NCBI RefSeq assembly: GCF_902806695.1
Contig: NZ_CADCXN010000001.1
Location: forward strand, 157,923 to 221,922
Length of the DNA: 64,000 nucleotides
Direction: 5' to 3'
Source: Candidatus Methylobacter favarea
GTDB taxonomy: Bacteria > Pseudomonadota > Gammaproteobacteria > Methylococcales > Methylomonadaceae
Position 1 is the first letter of the stretch. Every line of letters starts with the position of its first letter. Below, one piece after another: positions 25,342 through 33,678 of this stretch. The position numbers and the translations under genes are program-made. The notes beneath the pieces were generated by a model, which did not search any database, had not been told where the DNA came from, and saw only the letters and a list, made by a program, of their open reading frames with translations.

Positions 25342-26625
25342 TCAGGGTGACCATGCCGGCTCGCGAACTTCACGGCTATCAAAAACTAATTTCTGCTGCA
25401 TTTTACCATCGATTGATACGGCCGATAAGAAGCCCGTGTTACCTTTTTGTGAGGCGTATAAAATCATACTGCCATTCGGTGCAAAACTTGGGGACTCATC
25501 TGAAGGGCCTGCCGTCAATGCATTAATTGACCGGGTCGCTATATCCATAACGGCGATACGGTAATCACCGCCGTTGCCGTGCACCATCGCTATGTTTTTA
25601 CCGTCCGGCGAAAAACTGGCGCGGGCATTATAATCTCCGCTAAAAGTGAGCCTTTTCTCAAGGCCGCCCTGACTGGGCATGCTATATAATTGCGGCTTGC
25701 CGCCCCGGTCCGAGGTGAAAACAATAGCGCTGCCGTCAGGTGACCAGGCGGGTTCGGTATCAATTGCATAACTTTTGGTGAGCTTGACTAATGAACGCGT
25801 AATCAGATTCAACACATAAATATCGGGGCTTCCGTCTTTAGACAAGGTTAAAGCCAGCTTTGCGCCATCGGGCGACCACGCAGGCGCACCATTAATACCG
25901 GGGAAATCTGCAACTTTTACTCTTTCGCCTGTGGCCAGGGTCTGGACGTAAATCGCCGGTGATTTTCTCTCAAAGGAGACATAAGCCATTTTTCTGCCAT
26001 CAGGCGACCAGGCCGGCGACATCAAGGGTTCAACTGATGTCGCTATGGTTTGCGGGTTAAACCCGTCTGCATCTGCAACCTGCAGTTTATGGGTGCTCCG
26101 TTTGCCTTGCCCAGTACTGGTGATATAGGCAATCCGGCCGCTGAAAACGCCTTTGGTGCCGGTCAGTTTTTCAAAAATAAGATCGCTGATATGGTGAGCC
26201 GTACGGCGAAGCTCGGCAGGCGATGAGGTCATCCTGTAGCCCATTAGCTGCTCGCCTTTATAAACATCAAACAACTGAAACTGAATATTATATTGCCCGC
26301 GGTCTTCACTTACCTGGCCGATAACCAGATAATTCTGCCCTACGGCCTGCCAGTCTTTAAAGTTAACGGCCTGGGCACTGCCGGGTTTAGCCGGCATGCT
26401 CTGTTCATCCAGCGTTCTAAAATAACCGCTCCGTCCCAGGTCGGAATTAACAATGGCGCTAATAGCAACCGGAGCGCCTGCAGGACTCTGCAAGGCAAAC
26501 GGTACTATGGCGATCGGCACTGCGCTTTCAATGCCTTCCGTGATTTCAATCGTCATTTCTGCATGACTTAGGGATGTATTAAAAGCAAGCAAACCCATTA
26601 ATAACATTTTTCTAAAAAAACTCAC
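25342..26625 (-). CDS. tolB: Tol-Pal system beta-propeller protein TolB
   Basis: A 427-residue periplasmic protein with a GTG start preceded by AGAGGT. A signal peptide is at residues 1-22 (ends LSHA). An N-terminal domain of about 140 residues carries the TolA-box region, followed by a six-bladed propeller marked by repeated PAWSPDG / PSFAPNG sequences. It binds Pal and TolA and is part of the trans-envelope complex that draws in the outer membrane during division. It lies between tolA and pal. Confidence 0.95.
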   Translation of the reverse strand: MSFFRKMLLMGLLAFNTSLSHAEMTIEITEGIESAVPIAIVPFALQSPAGAPVAISAIVNSDLGRSGYFRTLDEQSMPAKPGSAQAVNFKDWQAVGQNYLVIGQVSEDRGQYNIQFQLFDVYKGEQLMGYRMTSSPAELRRTAHHISDLIFEKLTGTKGVFSGRIAYITSTGQGKRSTHKLQVADADGFNPQTIATSVEPLMSPAWSPDGRKMAYVSFERKSPAIYVQTLATGERVKVADFPGINGAPAWSPDGAKLALTLSKDGSPDIYVLNLITRSLVKLTKSYAIDTEPAWSPDGSAIVFTSDRGGKPQLYSMPSQGGLEKRLTFSGDYNARASFSPDGKNIAMVHGNGGDYRIAVMDIATRSINALTAGPSDESPSFAPNGSMILYASQKGNTGFLSAVSIDGKMQQKLVFDSREVREPAWSP

Positions 26626-26740
26626 ATTCGTACCTCTGCAACATATTCAAAAACTGGCTGATACTCGATACCCGGATTTCTTGCAAAAAATCGGCATCCG
26701 GCTTAACTTCTGATAAAAGCTATAAAGGCATCCTTATTAT

Positions 26741-28126
26741 TTATTTCGGCTCAAACACAAACTGAAAGGATCTGAATTCTTTTGCAAACAGATTTTTATC
26801 TTTAGGCACTGGCAGCGGCGACGCTTTATTTACAGCATTTTCCGCCGATCGGTCAAAAATATCATCCCCGCTGCTGGAAATGACCGAGGCATCGATTACT
26901 GTCCCATCCGACATAAGCCGGACCCTGATTGTGCATTTCAAGCCTGTCTTGTCAGTGGGACGAATCCAGCTGCGGTTTACTTTTTGCTTGATGTCTTTCT
27001 TTGCTTTTTCTGCTTCGGCCTGTGCCGCCGCTGCTTTTGCGTTGGCAATTTCTGCTTGTTTAGCTTTGGCCGCGGCTTCATCGGCTTGTGCTTTTACTCG
27101 TGCCGCTTCGGCGCCGGCCTTGACTTTTGCCGCTTTCTCAGCCTCGGCTTTGGACTTGGCCGCTGCTTCGGCTTCCGCTTTTGACTTGGCTATTTCGGCT
27201 TGCTTGGCCTTGGCTTCCGCTTCGGCTTTTTTCCTCGCTTCGGCCTTCTCTGCCTCGGCTTTCTTTTTCGCTGCTTCAGCTTTAACTTTTGCTGCCTTCT
27301 CGGCCTCGGCTTTGGCTTTCTCAGCTTCCCGCTGCTTTGCTTCAGCTTGAGCTTTTTCTACTTGTTTTGCTTTTGCAGAGGCTTCGACTTTTTTCCGGGC
27401 TTCTGCCTTTTCAGCTTCAGCTTTTATTTTAGCGTCCTCAGCCGCTTCAACCTTAGCCTTGGTTTTTTCTATTTCTGCTTGTTTAGCTTTGGCTGCGGCT
27501 TCATCGGCTTGTGCTTTTACTCGTGCCGCTTCGGCGCCGGCCTTGACTTTTGCCGCTTTCTCAGCCTCGGCTTTGGACTTGGCCGCTGCTTCGGCTTCCG
27601 CTTTTGACTTGGCTATTTCGGCTTGCCTGGCCTTGGCTGCTGCCTCCGCTTTCGCAGCCTCAGCCTTCTTTTTTTCGGCCTCCGCCGCTTCGTCCTGCTT
27701 GGCTTTGGCTATTTCAGCTTGCTTGGCCTTGGCTTCCGCTTCGGCTTTTTTCCTCGCTTCGGCCTTCTCTGCCTCGGCTTTGGCTTTCTGAGCTTCTATC
27801 CGCTTTGCTTCGGCTTGGGCTTTTTCTGCTTCAGCCTGATGTAGTGCTTGTTCAGCTTTAAGATCGGCTTCTGCTTGTTGTTTACGTTGTTCTTCAGCCA
27901 AACGCTGATCCGGTCTTGCCGGTTCCGGCTTTACTGCTTCGGGTTCAGGTTCAGCCTGCTTCCCGGTTTCATCGACGATAGTCGCATTAATAATTTCCTG
28001 AGCAGATTTTGACTCTTCTTCCGTATACTTGAACAGGGATCCTAGCGCGAACAACGCTAAAATCGTAATATGCAAAGCCAGGGCCAGAATAAACGGCCAT
28101 GAAAATCGCTTTTTTTGACTATCCAT
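26741..28126 (-). CDS. tolA: Tol-Pal system protein TolA
   Basis: A 461-residue inner-membrane-anchored protein. A single helix is at about residues 10-32 (FILALALHITILALFALGSL). A very long Ala/Lys/Glu helical domain II (about 60-360) spans the periplasm. The C-terminal TonB-like domain III (about 370-461) contains KCTIRVRLMSDGTVIDASVI. Domain II was built by internal duplication: a 168-bp block recurs at an offset of 423 bp with only two mismatches, and another ~60-bp block recurs further on. It links the TolQR motor to TolB and Pal. The start is five bases from the tolR stop. Confidence 0.93.
   Translation of the reverse strand: MDSQKKRFSWPFILALALHITILALFALGSLFKYTEEESKSAQEIINATIVDETGKQAEPEPEAVKPEPARPDQRLAEEQRKQQAEADLKAEQALHQAEAEKAQAEAKRIEAQKAKAEAEKAEARKKAEAEAKAKQAEIAKAKQDEAAEAEKKKAEAAKAEAAAKARQAEIAKSKAEAEAAAKSKAEAEKAAKVKAGAEAARVKAQADEAAAKAKQAEIEKTKAKVEAAEDAKIKAEAEKAEARKKVEASAKAKQVEKAQAEAKQREAEKAKAEAEKAAKVKAEAAKKKAEAEKAEARKKAEAEAKAKQAEIAKSKAEAEAAAKSKAEAEKAAKVKAGAEAARVKAQADEAAAKAKQAEIANAKAAAAQAEAEKAKKDIKQKVNRSWIRPTDKTGLKCTIRVRLMSDGTVIDASVISSSGDDIFDRSAENAVNKASPLPVPKDKNLFAKEFRSFQFVFEPK
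27048..27215. repeat. Internal direct repeat of tolA, copy A
   Basis: A 168-bp block inside the helical domain of tolA, repeated at 27471-27638 (offset exactly 423 bp, or 141 codons, in frame). By eye only two positions differ, one near 27071 and one at 27204. Such identity over 168 bp points to a recent duplication or ongoing gene conversion. Confidence 0.85.
27471..27638. repeat. Internal direct repeat of tolA, copy B
   Basis: Partner of the block at 27048-27215. A second shared block of about 60 bp begins at the end of copy A (about 27199-27262) and recurs at about 27720-27782, so the domain has been extended by more than one duplication. Confidence 0.85.
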
Positions 28127-28131
28127 CTGAA

Positions 28132-28557
28132 TTATTGGTCGCCGGACCGGGTGATTAATCCTATGCTGGGCACGCCGGCGTTTTTCAGTCCCGCCATCAC
28201 GGTAACTACGGTGCCATATTCGATGCCCTTGTCTGCTTCAATCAGAACCTGTGTTTCCGGTTTATTGGCCAATACAGCCGCCACTCGATCATCGATCTCT
28301 TCAGGCTGTATTTGCTGCTGATCCTGATCGCCAACAATAATATAATATTGGCCTTCCTTCTTGATTGAAACCACCACGGGAGGCTCGTCTTTCTGTTCCA
28401 CCGTTGCCGATTCAGCTTGCGGCAAATCCACTTTCACGCCGGTTTGCAGCAATGGCGTAGTAATCATGAATATAATCAATAATACCAGGGTGACATCAAT
28501 GTAGGGTACTACATTGATGTCACCCATGGGTTTTCTGCGCCGGTTTTTCCTGATCAT
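28132..28557 (-). CDS. tolR: Tol-Pal system protein TolR
   Basis: A 141-residue ExbD/TolR family protein. A single membrane helix (about residues 17-38) carries the essential aspartate at position 21 in VPYIDVTLVLLIIFM. The periplasmic domain follows, with the conserved VLIEADKGIEYG stretch. With TolQ it forms the proton-driven motor that energises TolA. It overlaps tolQ by four bases (ATGA). Confidence 0.95.
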   Translation of the reverse strand: MIRKNRRRKPMGDINVVPYIDVTLVLLIIFMITTPLLQTGVKVDLPQAESATVEQKDEPPVVVSIKKEGQYYIIVGDQDQQQIQPEEIDDRVAAVLANKPETQVLIEADKGIEYGTVVTVMAGLKNAGVPSIGLITRSGDQ

Positions 28558-29231
28558 TTGCTGTGCGCCTGCCTTTGCAACAATACCACAAACTCTTCTA
28601 CGAACAATTCATAGCGGCCGGTCAGCCTGTCCAGACGGGTAGAGAACCTGTTATAGGAGACCACTGCCGGTATTGCCGCAAACAAGCCAATAGCTGTTGC
28701 AATCAGGGCTTCTGCAATACCGGGCGCCACTTGCGCCAGCGTAGCCTGTTTAACGTTGCCCAGAGAAATGAAGGAATTCATAATCCCCCAAACCGTACCG
28801 AACAATCCGACATAGGGACTGGTTGAACCGACCGTGGCAAGAAAGGCCAAATGCTCATCCAGGCGTTCCAGTTCGCGCGATAACTCAATGCGCATAACGC
28901 GCTGCGCACTTTCCACCTGCACGCCAGGTTCAACATTGCCCGCTTGCCGCATCCTTGAAAATTCCTTGTAGCCGGCAAGAAATATTTTTTCTATTCCTTC
29001 CGGCTCAAAATCCTTGGTAGTGAGCTTTCTGTACAGATCAGCCAATGCCGCACCGGACCAAAACTGTTCTTCAAATTCGTCAGTAATTTCGATCGCGCGG
29101 TTAAGTTCCTTGCGTTTGGAAAAAATGAACGTCCATGATGCCACCGAAGTTGTCAACAGCAACAGCATGACGAATTGAACCACAAAACTCGCTTCTTTTA
29201 TTAAGTGGAAAATCGATAAATCAGTATTCAT
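28554..29231 (-). CDS. tolQ: Tol-Pal system protein TolQ
   Basis: A 225-residue MotA/TolQ/ExbB family inner-membrane protein with three helices: about residues 15-38, 128-150 (TSPYVGLFGTVWGIMNSFIS) and 165-190 (APGIAEALIATAIGLFAAIP). It forms the proton channel with TolR. It overlaps ybgC upstream by 11 bp and tolR downstream by 4 bp, so the whole cluster is tightly coupled. Confidence 0.95.
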   Translation of the reverse strand: MNTDLSIFHLIKEASFVVQFVMLLLLTTSVASWTFIFSKRKELNRAIEITDEFEEQFWSGAALADLYRKLTTKDFEPEGIEKIFLAGYKEFSRMRQAGNVEPGVQVESAQRVMRIELSRELERLDEHLAFLATVGSTSPYVGLFGTVWGIMNSFISLGNVKQATLAQVAPGIAEALIATAIGLFAAIPAVVSYNRFSTRLDRLTGRYELFVEEFVVLLQRQAHSK

Positions 29232-29631
29232 TTGTTAACAACTCTAGTAAATTCTCAGGGATTGCTTTAGGACGCATGGTTTGCGCATCCAGACAGGCAA
29301 TTCGATTTACACTCTTACATAAAACATCGTCACCTCGGGTAATGAGTTGCTCAAAAACAAGACTGACTTTTTTAGCTACAGTCACTTCCGCGCTGGCCTG
29401 TAGCAGATCATTGAAGCGGGCAGGGTTCAAATAATCAACCTGCACAGAGCGCACGACAAAAATAATGCCTTCCGCAGCAGCCAGCTCATCCTGTTCAAAA
29501 CCGAGTGACCTGAGCATTTCTGTTCTGGCCCGTTCGAAAAACTTGAGATAGTTGGCGTAAAACACCACACCGCCCGCATCAGTGTCTTCGTAATAAACAC
29601 GGATCGGCCAGATAAATTTTTTAATTTTCAA
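29221..29631 (-). CDS. ybgC: Tol-Pal system-associated acyl-CoA thioesterase YbgC
   Basis: A 136-residue hot-dog-fold thioesterase. The family motif VYYEDTDAGGVVFYANYLKF is at about residues 11-30, with the catalytic Asp in DTDAGG. It hydrolyses acyl-CoA or acyl-ACP and is the conserved first gene of the tol-pal operon. The only start that keeps the N-terminus is TTG at 29631, and no clear ribosome site precedes it, so the exact start is uncertain. The 160 bp upstream, toward ruvB, should hold the operon promoter or a read-through link. Confidence 0.9.
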   Translation of the reverse strand: MKIKKFIWPIRVYYEDTDAGGVVFYANYLKFFERARTEMLRSLGFEQDELAAAEGIIFVVRSVQVDYLNPARFNDLLQASAEVTVAKKVSLVFEQLITRGDDVLCKSVNRIACLDAQTMRPKAIPENLLELLTNEY

Positions 29632-29792
29632 TTAAAAGTAGCAGGTTAATCGTGCAGCTGCAAATATCGGCTCAGGCAACGCCAACCCAGCCTAAAGAAT
29701 TATTCGCTACGCAAAAGGGTTATAAATGGCTACAAATGAATATAAATTTTGTTTTTCTTCATGAAATTTTTTTGGCTATTGAATAACATGAG

Positions 29793-30827
29793 TTAATCAA
29801 ATAAATCCCCGGACGCACCCAATTGACTGGGCGGCTGCAAGCCAAAATGCAGATAGGCATTCGGAGTCACCACACGGCCGCGCGGCGTTCGCATAATAAA
29901 ACCCTGTTGCAACAGATAGGGTTCCAGCACATCTTCAATAGTGCCGCGCTCTTCACTGATTGCCGCAGCCAATGTATCAAGACCTACCGGTCCGCCGGCA
30001 AAATTTTCAATCATGGTCAAAAGCAGCTTGCGGTCGAGGGCGTCAAAACCGTTATTATCCACTCTCAACATGTCCAGAGCCTGAACGGATATCGCTTCAG
30101 TCACTATGCCATTGCCTTTTACTTCAGCATAATCGCGTACTCTGCGCAGCAATCTATTGGCAATTCGGGGCGTGCCGCGGGAGCGGCGGGCGATTTCATA
30201 GGCACCCTGCTGTTCGATTTGAATAGCCAATACTTTTGCTGAACGAATGACAATACTGGCGAGTTCATCGATAGTATAAAACTCCAGCCGTTGAACAATG
30301 CCAAAGCGGTCCCGCAAGGGGGAAGTCAGCAATCCGGCGCGCGTCGTGGCGCCAACCAGCGTAAACGGCGGTAAATCCAGTTTGATTGAACGGGCCGCTG
30401 GGCCTTCCCCGATCATAAGATCAAGCTGGTAATCTTCCATGGCCGGATACAGGATTTCTTCAACCTGAGGACTCAAGCGGTGAATTTCATCAATAAACAG
30501 CACATCATGAGTCTCAAGGTTGGTCAGCAGCGCAGCCAGATCACCCGCTTTTTCGAGTACCGGCCCTGAAGTCTGGCGAATATTAACACTCATTTCCGCC
30601 GCTATGATATTGGCCAGTGTTGTTTTACCCAAACCCGGAGGACCAAAAATCAGGATATGATCCAAAGCTTCCCTGCGTGCTGTTGCCGCCTGAATAAAAA
30701 TTTCCATTTGCACGCGCAATTCTTTTTGCCCGATATACTCCGCCAGGCGCTTCGGCCGGATGGCCCGATTCTGGCGTTCTTCATCCACCTGGCTGTGAGC
30801 GGATATCATGCGGTCACCTTCAATCAT
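29793..30827 (-). CDS. ruvB: Holliday junction branch migration helicase RuvB
   Basis: A 344-residue AAA+ motor. Walker A is GPPGLGKTT, Walker B is VLFIDEIHR, sensor 1 is [12 protein letters not shown], and the C-terminal winged helix includes [17 protein letters not shown]. It drives branch migration with RuvA on recombination intermediates. Its start overlaps the ruvA stop by four bases. An internal Met at residue 7 is an alternative start. Confidence 0.96.
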   Translation of the reverse strand: MIEGDRMISAHSQVDEERQNRAIRPKRLAEYIGQKELRVQMEIFIQAATARREALDHILIFGPPGLGKTTLANIIAAEMSVNIRQTSGPVLEKAGDLAALLTNLETHDVLFIDEIHRLSPQVEEILYPAMEDYQLDLMIGEGPAARSIKLDLPPFTLVGATTRAGLLTSPLRDRFGIVQRLEFYTIDELASIVIRSAKVLAIQIEQQGAYEIARRSRGTPRIANRLLRRVRDYAEVKGNGIVTEAISVQALDMLRVDNNGFDALDRKLLLTMIENFAGGPVGLDTLAAAISEERGTIEDVLEPYLLQQGFIMRTPRGRVVTPNAYLHFGLQPPSQLGASGDLFD

Positions 30828-31426
30828 TTTCCCGCACCCTGCAACGCCAGCCTGATAATGTCTTCACAGGTTCTGTCTTCCGCGCTTATGTTTTGCACCA
30901 TCCGGCCGGCGTCGAGCGGCTTGTAACCCAAGGAACACAAGGCGCTGAGGGCTTCCTGTTTGGGATTATTGACGGGAGAAACGGAACTTGCATTGCCGGG
31001 GCTCGTCATTGCTGAACCCTCCAAATCCGGCAATCTGTCGCGCATTTCAATAATCAGGCGCTCGGCCGTTTTTTTACCTACGCCGGGCAATCGCACCAGG
31101 GCCTGCATATCATTATCATAAATACAGCGATAAAACTCTTCCGCACTCTGTCCGGATAAAATAGTTAACGCCAGTTTTGGCCCTACGCCATTAATTCTAA
31201 TCAGGGATCTGAACATTGAACGGTCTGATTCCGTGGAAAACCCGAATAAAATATGCGCATCCTCGCGCACCACCAGATGCGTGTGTAAGGTTATCTCTGC
31301 CCCTACGGCCGGCAGGTTATAAAAAGTAGTCATCGGCGCTTCGACTTCATAGCCGACGCCCTGCACATCGAGCAACAATACCGGCGGCGCTTTATGCACC
31401 AGTTTGCCGCGTAAAAAACCTATCAC
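30824..31426 (-). CDS. ruvA: Holliday junction branch migration protein RuvA
   Basis: A 200-residue tetrameric junction-binding protein. The OB-fold begins [20 protein letters not shown], and the two helix-hairpin-helix motifs are [18 protein letters not shown] and [19 protein letters not shown]. The open frame extends 18 codons upstream, but the family starts at the IGFLRG strand. A GTG at 31426 with GGGAG seven bases upstream is the right start. It overlaps the ruvC stop (GTGA), a coupling the longer frame would hide. Confidence 0.94.
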   Translation of the reverse strand: MIGFLRGKLVHKAPPVLLLDVQGVGYEVEAPMTTFYNLPAVGAEITLHTHLVVREDAHILFGFSTESDRSMFRSLIRINGVGPKLALTILSGQSAEEFYRCIYDNDMQALVRLPGVGKKTAERLIIEMRDRLPDLEGSAMTSPGNASSVSPVNNPKQEALSALCSLGYKPLDAGRMVQNISAEDRTCEDIIRLALQGAGK

Positions 31427-31920
31427 CTGAATACTCCCTGCTGCAAGCGCAGTGCGGTTTGCTGATAATGGGCATGACAAACGCAGAGCCCCAAAGCATC
31501 GCTGGCATCGATCTGCAGCTCACCCTGTATGCATAACAGAATTTTCACCATGTGCTGAACCTGGAGTTTATCAGCGCCGCCCTTCCCTACCACAGCCTGT
31601 TTGACCTGCCGGGCCGCGTATTCAAATACCGGCAAGCCGGCTGTGTGAACCGCACAAATGGCCGCGCCTCTCGCCTGTCCGAGTTTAAGCGCCGAGTCTG
31701 CATTTTTATGCATAAAGACCTGTTCTATGGCCATTTGTTCAGGCTGATATAACTCGACAACTTCCAGTAAACTATCAAAGATCTGTTTGAGCCGGTCTGG
31801 AAAATAAGCGGCCTTGACCCGGATACTGCCGCTGGCTACGTATTTATAGCCTCCCGGCAATTCTTCTATTATTCCGTAACCCGTCAATCTTGAACCGGGG
31901 TCTATCCCTAAGATTCGCAT
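31423..31920 (-). CDS. ruvC: Crossover junction endodeoxyribonuclease RuvC
   Basis: A 165-residue Holliday junction resolvase. The first catalytic Asp is in ILGIDPGSRLTGYG (Asp7), the catalytic Glu is in MAIEQVFMHKN, and the C-terminal acidic pair is in IDASDALGLCVCHAH. It cuts junctions bound by RuvAB. It heads the ruvCAB operon. The usual upstream neighbour yebC is 1.75 kb away because of inserted DNA. Confidence 0.95.
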   Translation of the reverse strand: MRILGIDPGSRLTGYGIIEELPGGYKYVASGSIRVKAAYFPDRLKQIFDSLLEVVELYQPEQMAIEQVFMHKNADSALKLGQARGAAICAVHTAGLPVFEYAARQVKQAVVGKGGADKLQVQHMVKILLCIQGELQIDASDALGLCVCHAHYQQTALRLQQGVFR

Positions 31921-31975
31921 CAGTTATTAATAAATGGTAGGAACTCTGTTACGAGTTGAACGAATTAAATAGCGA

Positions 31976-32224
31976 TCAATGTTGCAAATCGGTATTGCCA
32001 ACAGTACACCATCGCGCCTCAATGGTATCTGCGGACAGATCAGCGCCACAGGCCCATTTAATAAAATAACCGCCATTAATGACTTTTGCGAATTCATTTT
32101 GGTTTTGAAGCGTTTCAAACGCTTCCTCGTGAAGGTAGGGGCCCACATCAAAATAAACAACACGACCATCCTAGGCAAGAACAGTCAATCCAGTTGGTTG
32201 TATCTTAAGTTCAGCGATTCTCAT
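31976..32224 (-). pseudogene. DUF2442 family gene broken by an amber codon
   Basis: Read on the minus strand from ATG at 32224, the frame gives MRIAELKIQPTGLTVLA, then TAG (32171-32173), then in the same frame DGRVVYFDVGPYLHEEAFET followed by ...FAKVINGGYFIKWACGADLS, ending at TGA 31976-31978. This is a complete DUF2442 protein of 83 codons interrupted only by one stop codon. Apart from it the gene is intact, so the lesion is recent or is read through. A second, intact but divergent DUF2442 gene lies 550 bp away. The natural partner (DUF4160) is absent beside this copy. Confidence 0.72.
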
Positions 32225-32283
32225 TGATCAAGCCCTTTAATTGAAAATGGTTTATGCCATGCACAGTTAAATCCGCGTCTGCA

Positions 32284-32396
32284 AGCAAGTAACAAGTAAT
32301 CTCGATGGAGTGAAACGGAATCTAGGACATGGGGACGCCGATTATCCTCGATTCCACTTCGTTACTTCGAGGCTACTTGCTACTTGCTACTTGCTC
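32284..32396. repeat. Dispersed ~110-bp repeat, left copy
   Basis: Shares an ordered set of blocks with 33452-33558: AGCAAGTAA, GATGGAG, CGGAATC-AGGA, GATTATCC, TTCGTTAC and GGCTACTTGCT. The ends are inverted with respect to each other (AGCAAGTA ... TACTTGCT), so each copy can fold into an imperfect hairpin, like REP or small MITE units. Confidence 0.65.
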
Positions 32397-32437
32397 CCGC
32401 ATCAAAAGCGTAGGCCGAAATAAGACCGCCCAAGCGT

Positions 32438-32744
32438 AGCGCTCATCGTTATACACAAATATACCGGTAACTCGTCATACCCCCGGGAAGCGGATATCCA
32501 GTGCCATGGATGGCGAACTGTATACTTTCATGTAGCCTGGATTCATGCGGGGCTTTCCTGCTCCGCACCCCAAGGGGTAAATGCCAATCCGCTCCTGGCG
32601 GATTGGTCCGGCACAAATCTGTCTGGAACAGATTTGCATCCACCCGAAGGGCTCCGGGCAGGATAGCCCGGAGTGAATCCCTGACCGAGGCAGGCTCTGG
32701 CGGAATGACGGGTCTGAACAAAATTGTGTATAACGATTAGCGCT
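32438..32744. mobile_element. MITE-like element with 21-bp terminal inverted repeats
   Basis: The left end AGCGCTCATCGTTATACACAA (32438-32458; given in full it is 21 nt, of which TCATCGTTATACACAA is the core) is the inverted copy of the right end at 32724-32744, with one mismatch. The 307-bp interior has no coding frame but contains nested short palindromes: AATCCGC...GCGGATT near 32584, CAAATCTG...CAGATTTG near 32614, and GGGCT...AGCCC near 32650. Size, inverted ends and lack of a gene fit a non-autonomous transposable element. Confidence 0.7.
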
Positions 32745-32776
32745 CCAGCGTGAGAACGATAAAATTAACCACGGAA

Positions 32777-33046
32777 TTAGGCCACTTTAGTCTGGTAATG
32801 CAATTGGTGTTGCTCAGCCAGTTTCCGATGAATATTGCCAGGACTTAATTCCAAGCCATTAGGCCAACATAAGGCTCCAAGTTCCAAAAAGAATTGTTTA
32901 AGGTACACATCATCATTTAATGCCATAACCAATTCCGTTTGTCGGTCAATTAATGGCTGCAAATCATAATCGCCAAAGGAATTATCAGAAAAGTACAAGC
33001 GCAAAATTCTTTGTTGTACATAATGTGCTTGAATAATTTTAATCAT
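32777..33046 (-). CDS. DUF2442 domain protein (partner of DUF4160)
   Basis: An 89-residue protein. The pattern YVQQRILRLYFSDNSFGDYD..PLI....ELVMALNDDVYLKQFFLELGALCWPNGLELSP matches DUF2442, a small family often paired with DUF4160 in what looks like a toxin-antitoxin-type or mobile two-gene module. The start overlaps the DUF4160 gene by 8 bp and is preceded by AGGAG six bases upstream (GCAGGAGCTGATA). It is the second gene of the pair. Biochemical function is unknown. Confidence 0.8.
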   Translation of the reverse strand: MIKIIQAHYVQQRILRLYFSDNSFGDYDLQPLIDRQTELVMALNDDVYLKQFFLELGALCWPNGLELSPGNIHRKLAEQHQLHYQTKVA

Positions 33047-33305
33047 TATCAGCTCCTGCGATACGTTGTAATGGTTTTAACTCAAGGGCATATTGCCAAT
33101 CTATTAACAATTCCTGCTTATGTTCTGTTGCCCATTCGCGTACCAATTTAATGGCCTTGCTAGGTAGTGTTCCCGCTAAAAGCTCACCGCTTTCAATCGC
33201 CATTAATGCTTGATGCCCTTGATATTCCACGTGAAAATGTGGAGGATTATGATCATCATGGTACATCCGAATATAAATGCCAAAAAAATAGGAAATTATG
33301 GGCAT
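33039..33305 (-). CDS. DUF4160 domain protein
   Basis: An 88-residue protein with the hallmark sequence IRMYHDDHNPPHFHVEYQGH at about residues 12-31; the conserved HxxPHFHV core suggests a metal- or nucleotide-binding site. It is followed by VREWATEHKQELLIDWQYAL. It is the first gene of a pair with DUF2442, overlapping by 8 bp. The module sits among repeats between ruvC and yebC and is probably acquired. A toxin-antitoxin role is often suspected for this pair but not established. Confidence 0.82.
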   Translation of the reverse strand: MPIISYFFGIYIRMYHDDHNPPHFHVEYQGHQALMAIESGELLAGTLPSKAIKLVREWATEHKQELLIDWQYALELKPLQRIAGADND

Positions 33306-33678
33306 TTTATTGATACGTTAATGTTTAGAATACATAAGGTCACAAGCTTGTTTAACCTCGGCCAAAATTGAAATGTTGGGTTGCAAAAAGCGGCAACCTA
33401 TGCCCTACTTGGCTTTTTGGTGTTACTTTGTTTTTTTAGAGTTTCTTTTTTAGCAAGTAAGTAGCGAGTAGCCTGGATGGAGCTTTGCGGAATCCAGGAT
33501 TTTGTGGCACTGATTATCCCGTATTTCGTTACCTTTCATACAGGCTACTTGCTGCTTCTATCGAATGACGATAGATATCGCTGAATCGTTTATCAAATTT
33601 GCCACCGGAATCAAATGGCTGAATTACAAACATATAGGCATTATGAATCCTTAGATGTACTGTAATAAATCAACTTAA
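33306..33678. other. Intergenic region with dispersed repeat
   Basis: Lies between yebC (3' end) and the DUF4160 start. It contains the right copy of the ~110-bp repeat (33452-33558) and probably the promoter of the DUF4160/DUF2442 pair. There is no coding frame of note. Confidence 0.5.
33452..33558. repeat. Dispersed ~110-bp repeat, right copy
   Basis: Homologous to 32284-32396 in the same orientation (see the shared blocks there). It begins AGCAAGTAAGTAGCGAGTAG and ends GGCTACTTGCTGCTTC. The two copies bracket both the MITE-like element and the DUF4160/DUF2442 pair. Confidence 0.65.

Noticed and set aside
26880..27861. Several long plus-strand open frames opposite tolA
   Set aside because: They are low-complexity mirror images of the Ala/Lys/Glu repeats of tolA, with no ribosome sites; the minus-strand gene has full TolA domain structure.
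31927..32178. 83-residue minus-strand open frame starting MPRMVVLF
   Set aside because: It overlaps the DUF2442 pseudogene in the wrong frame; the family match lies in the frame interrupted by TAG.
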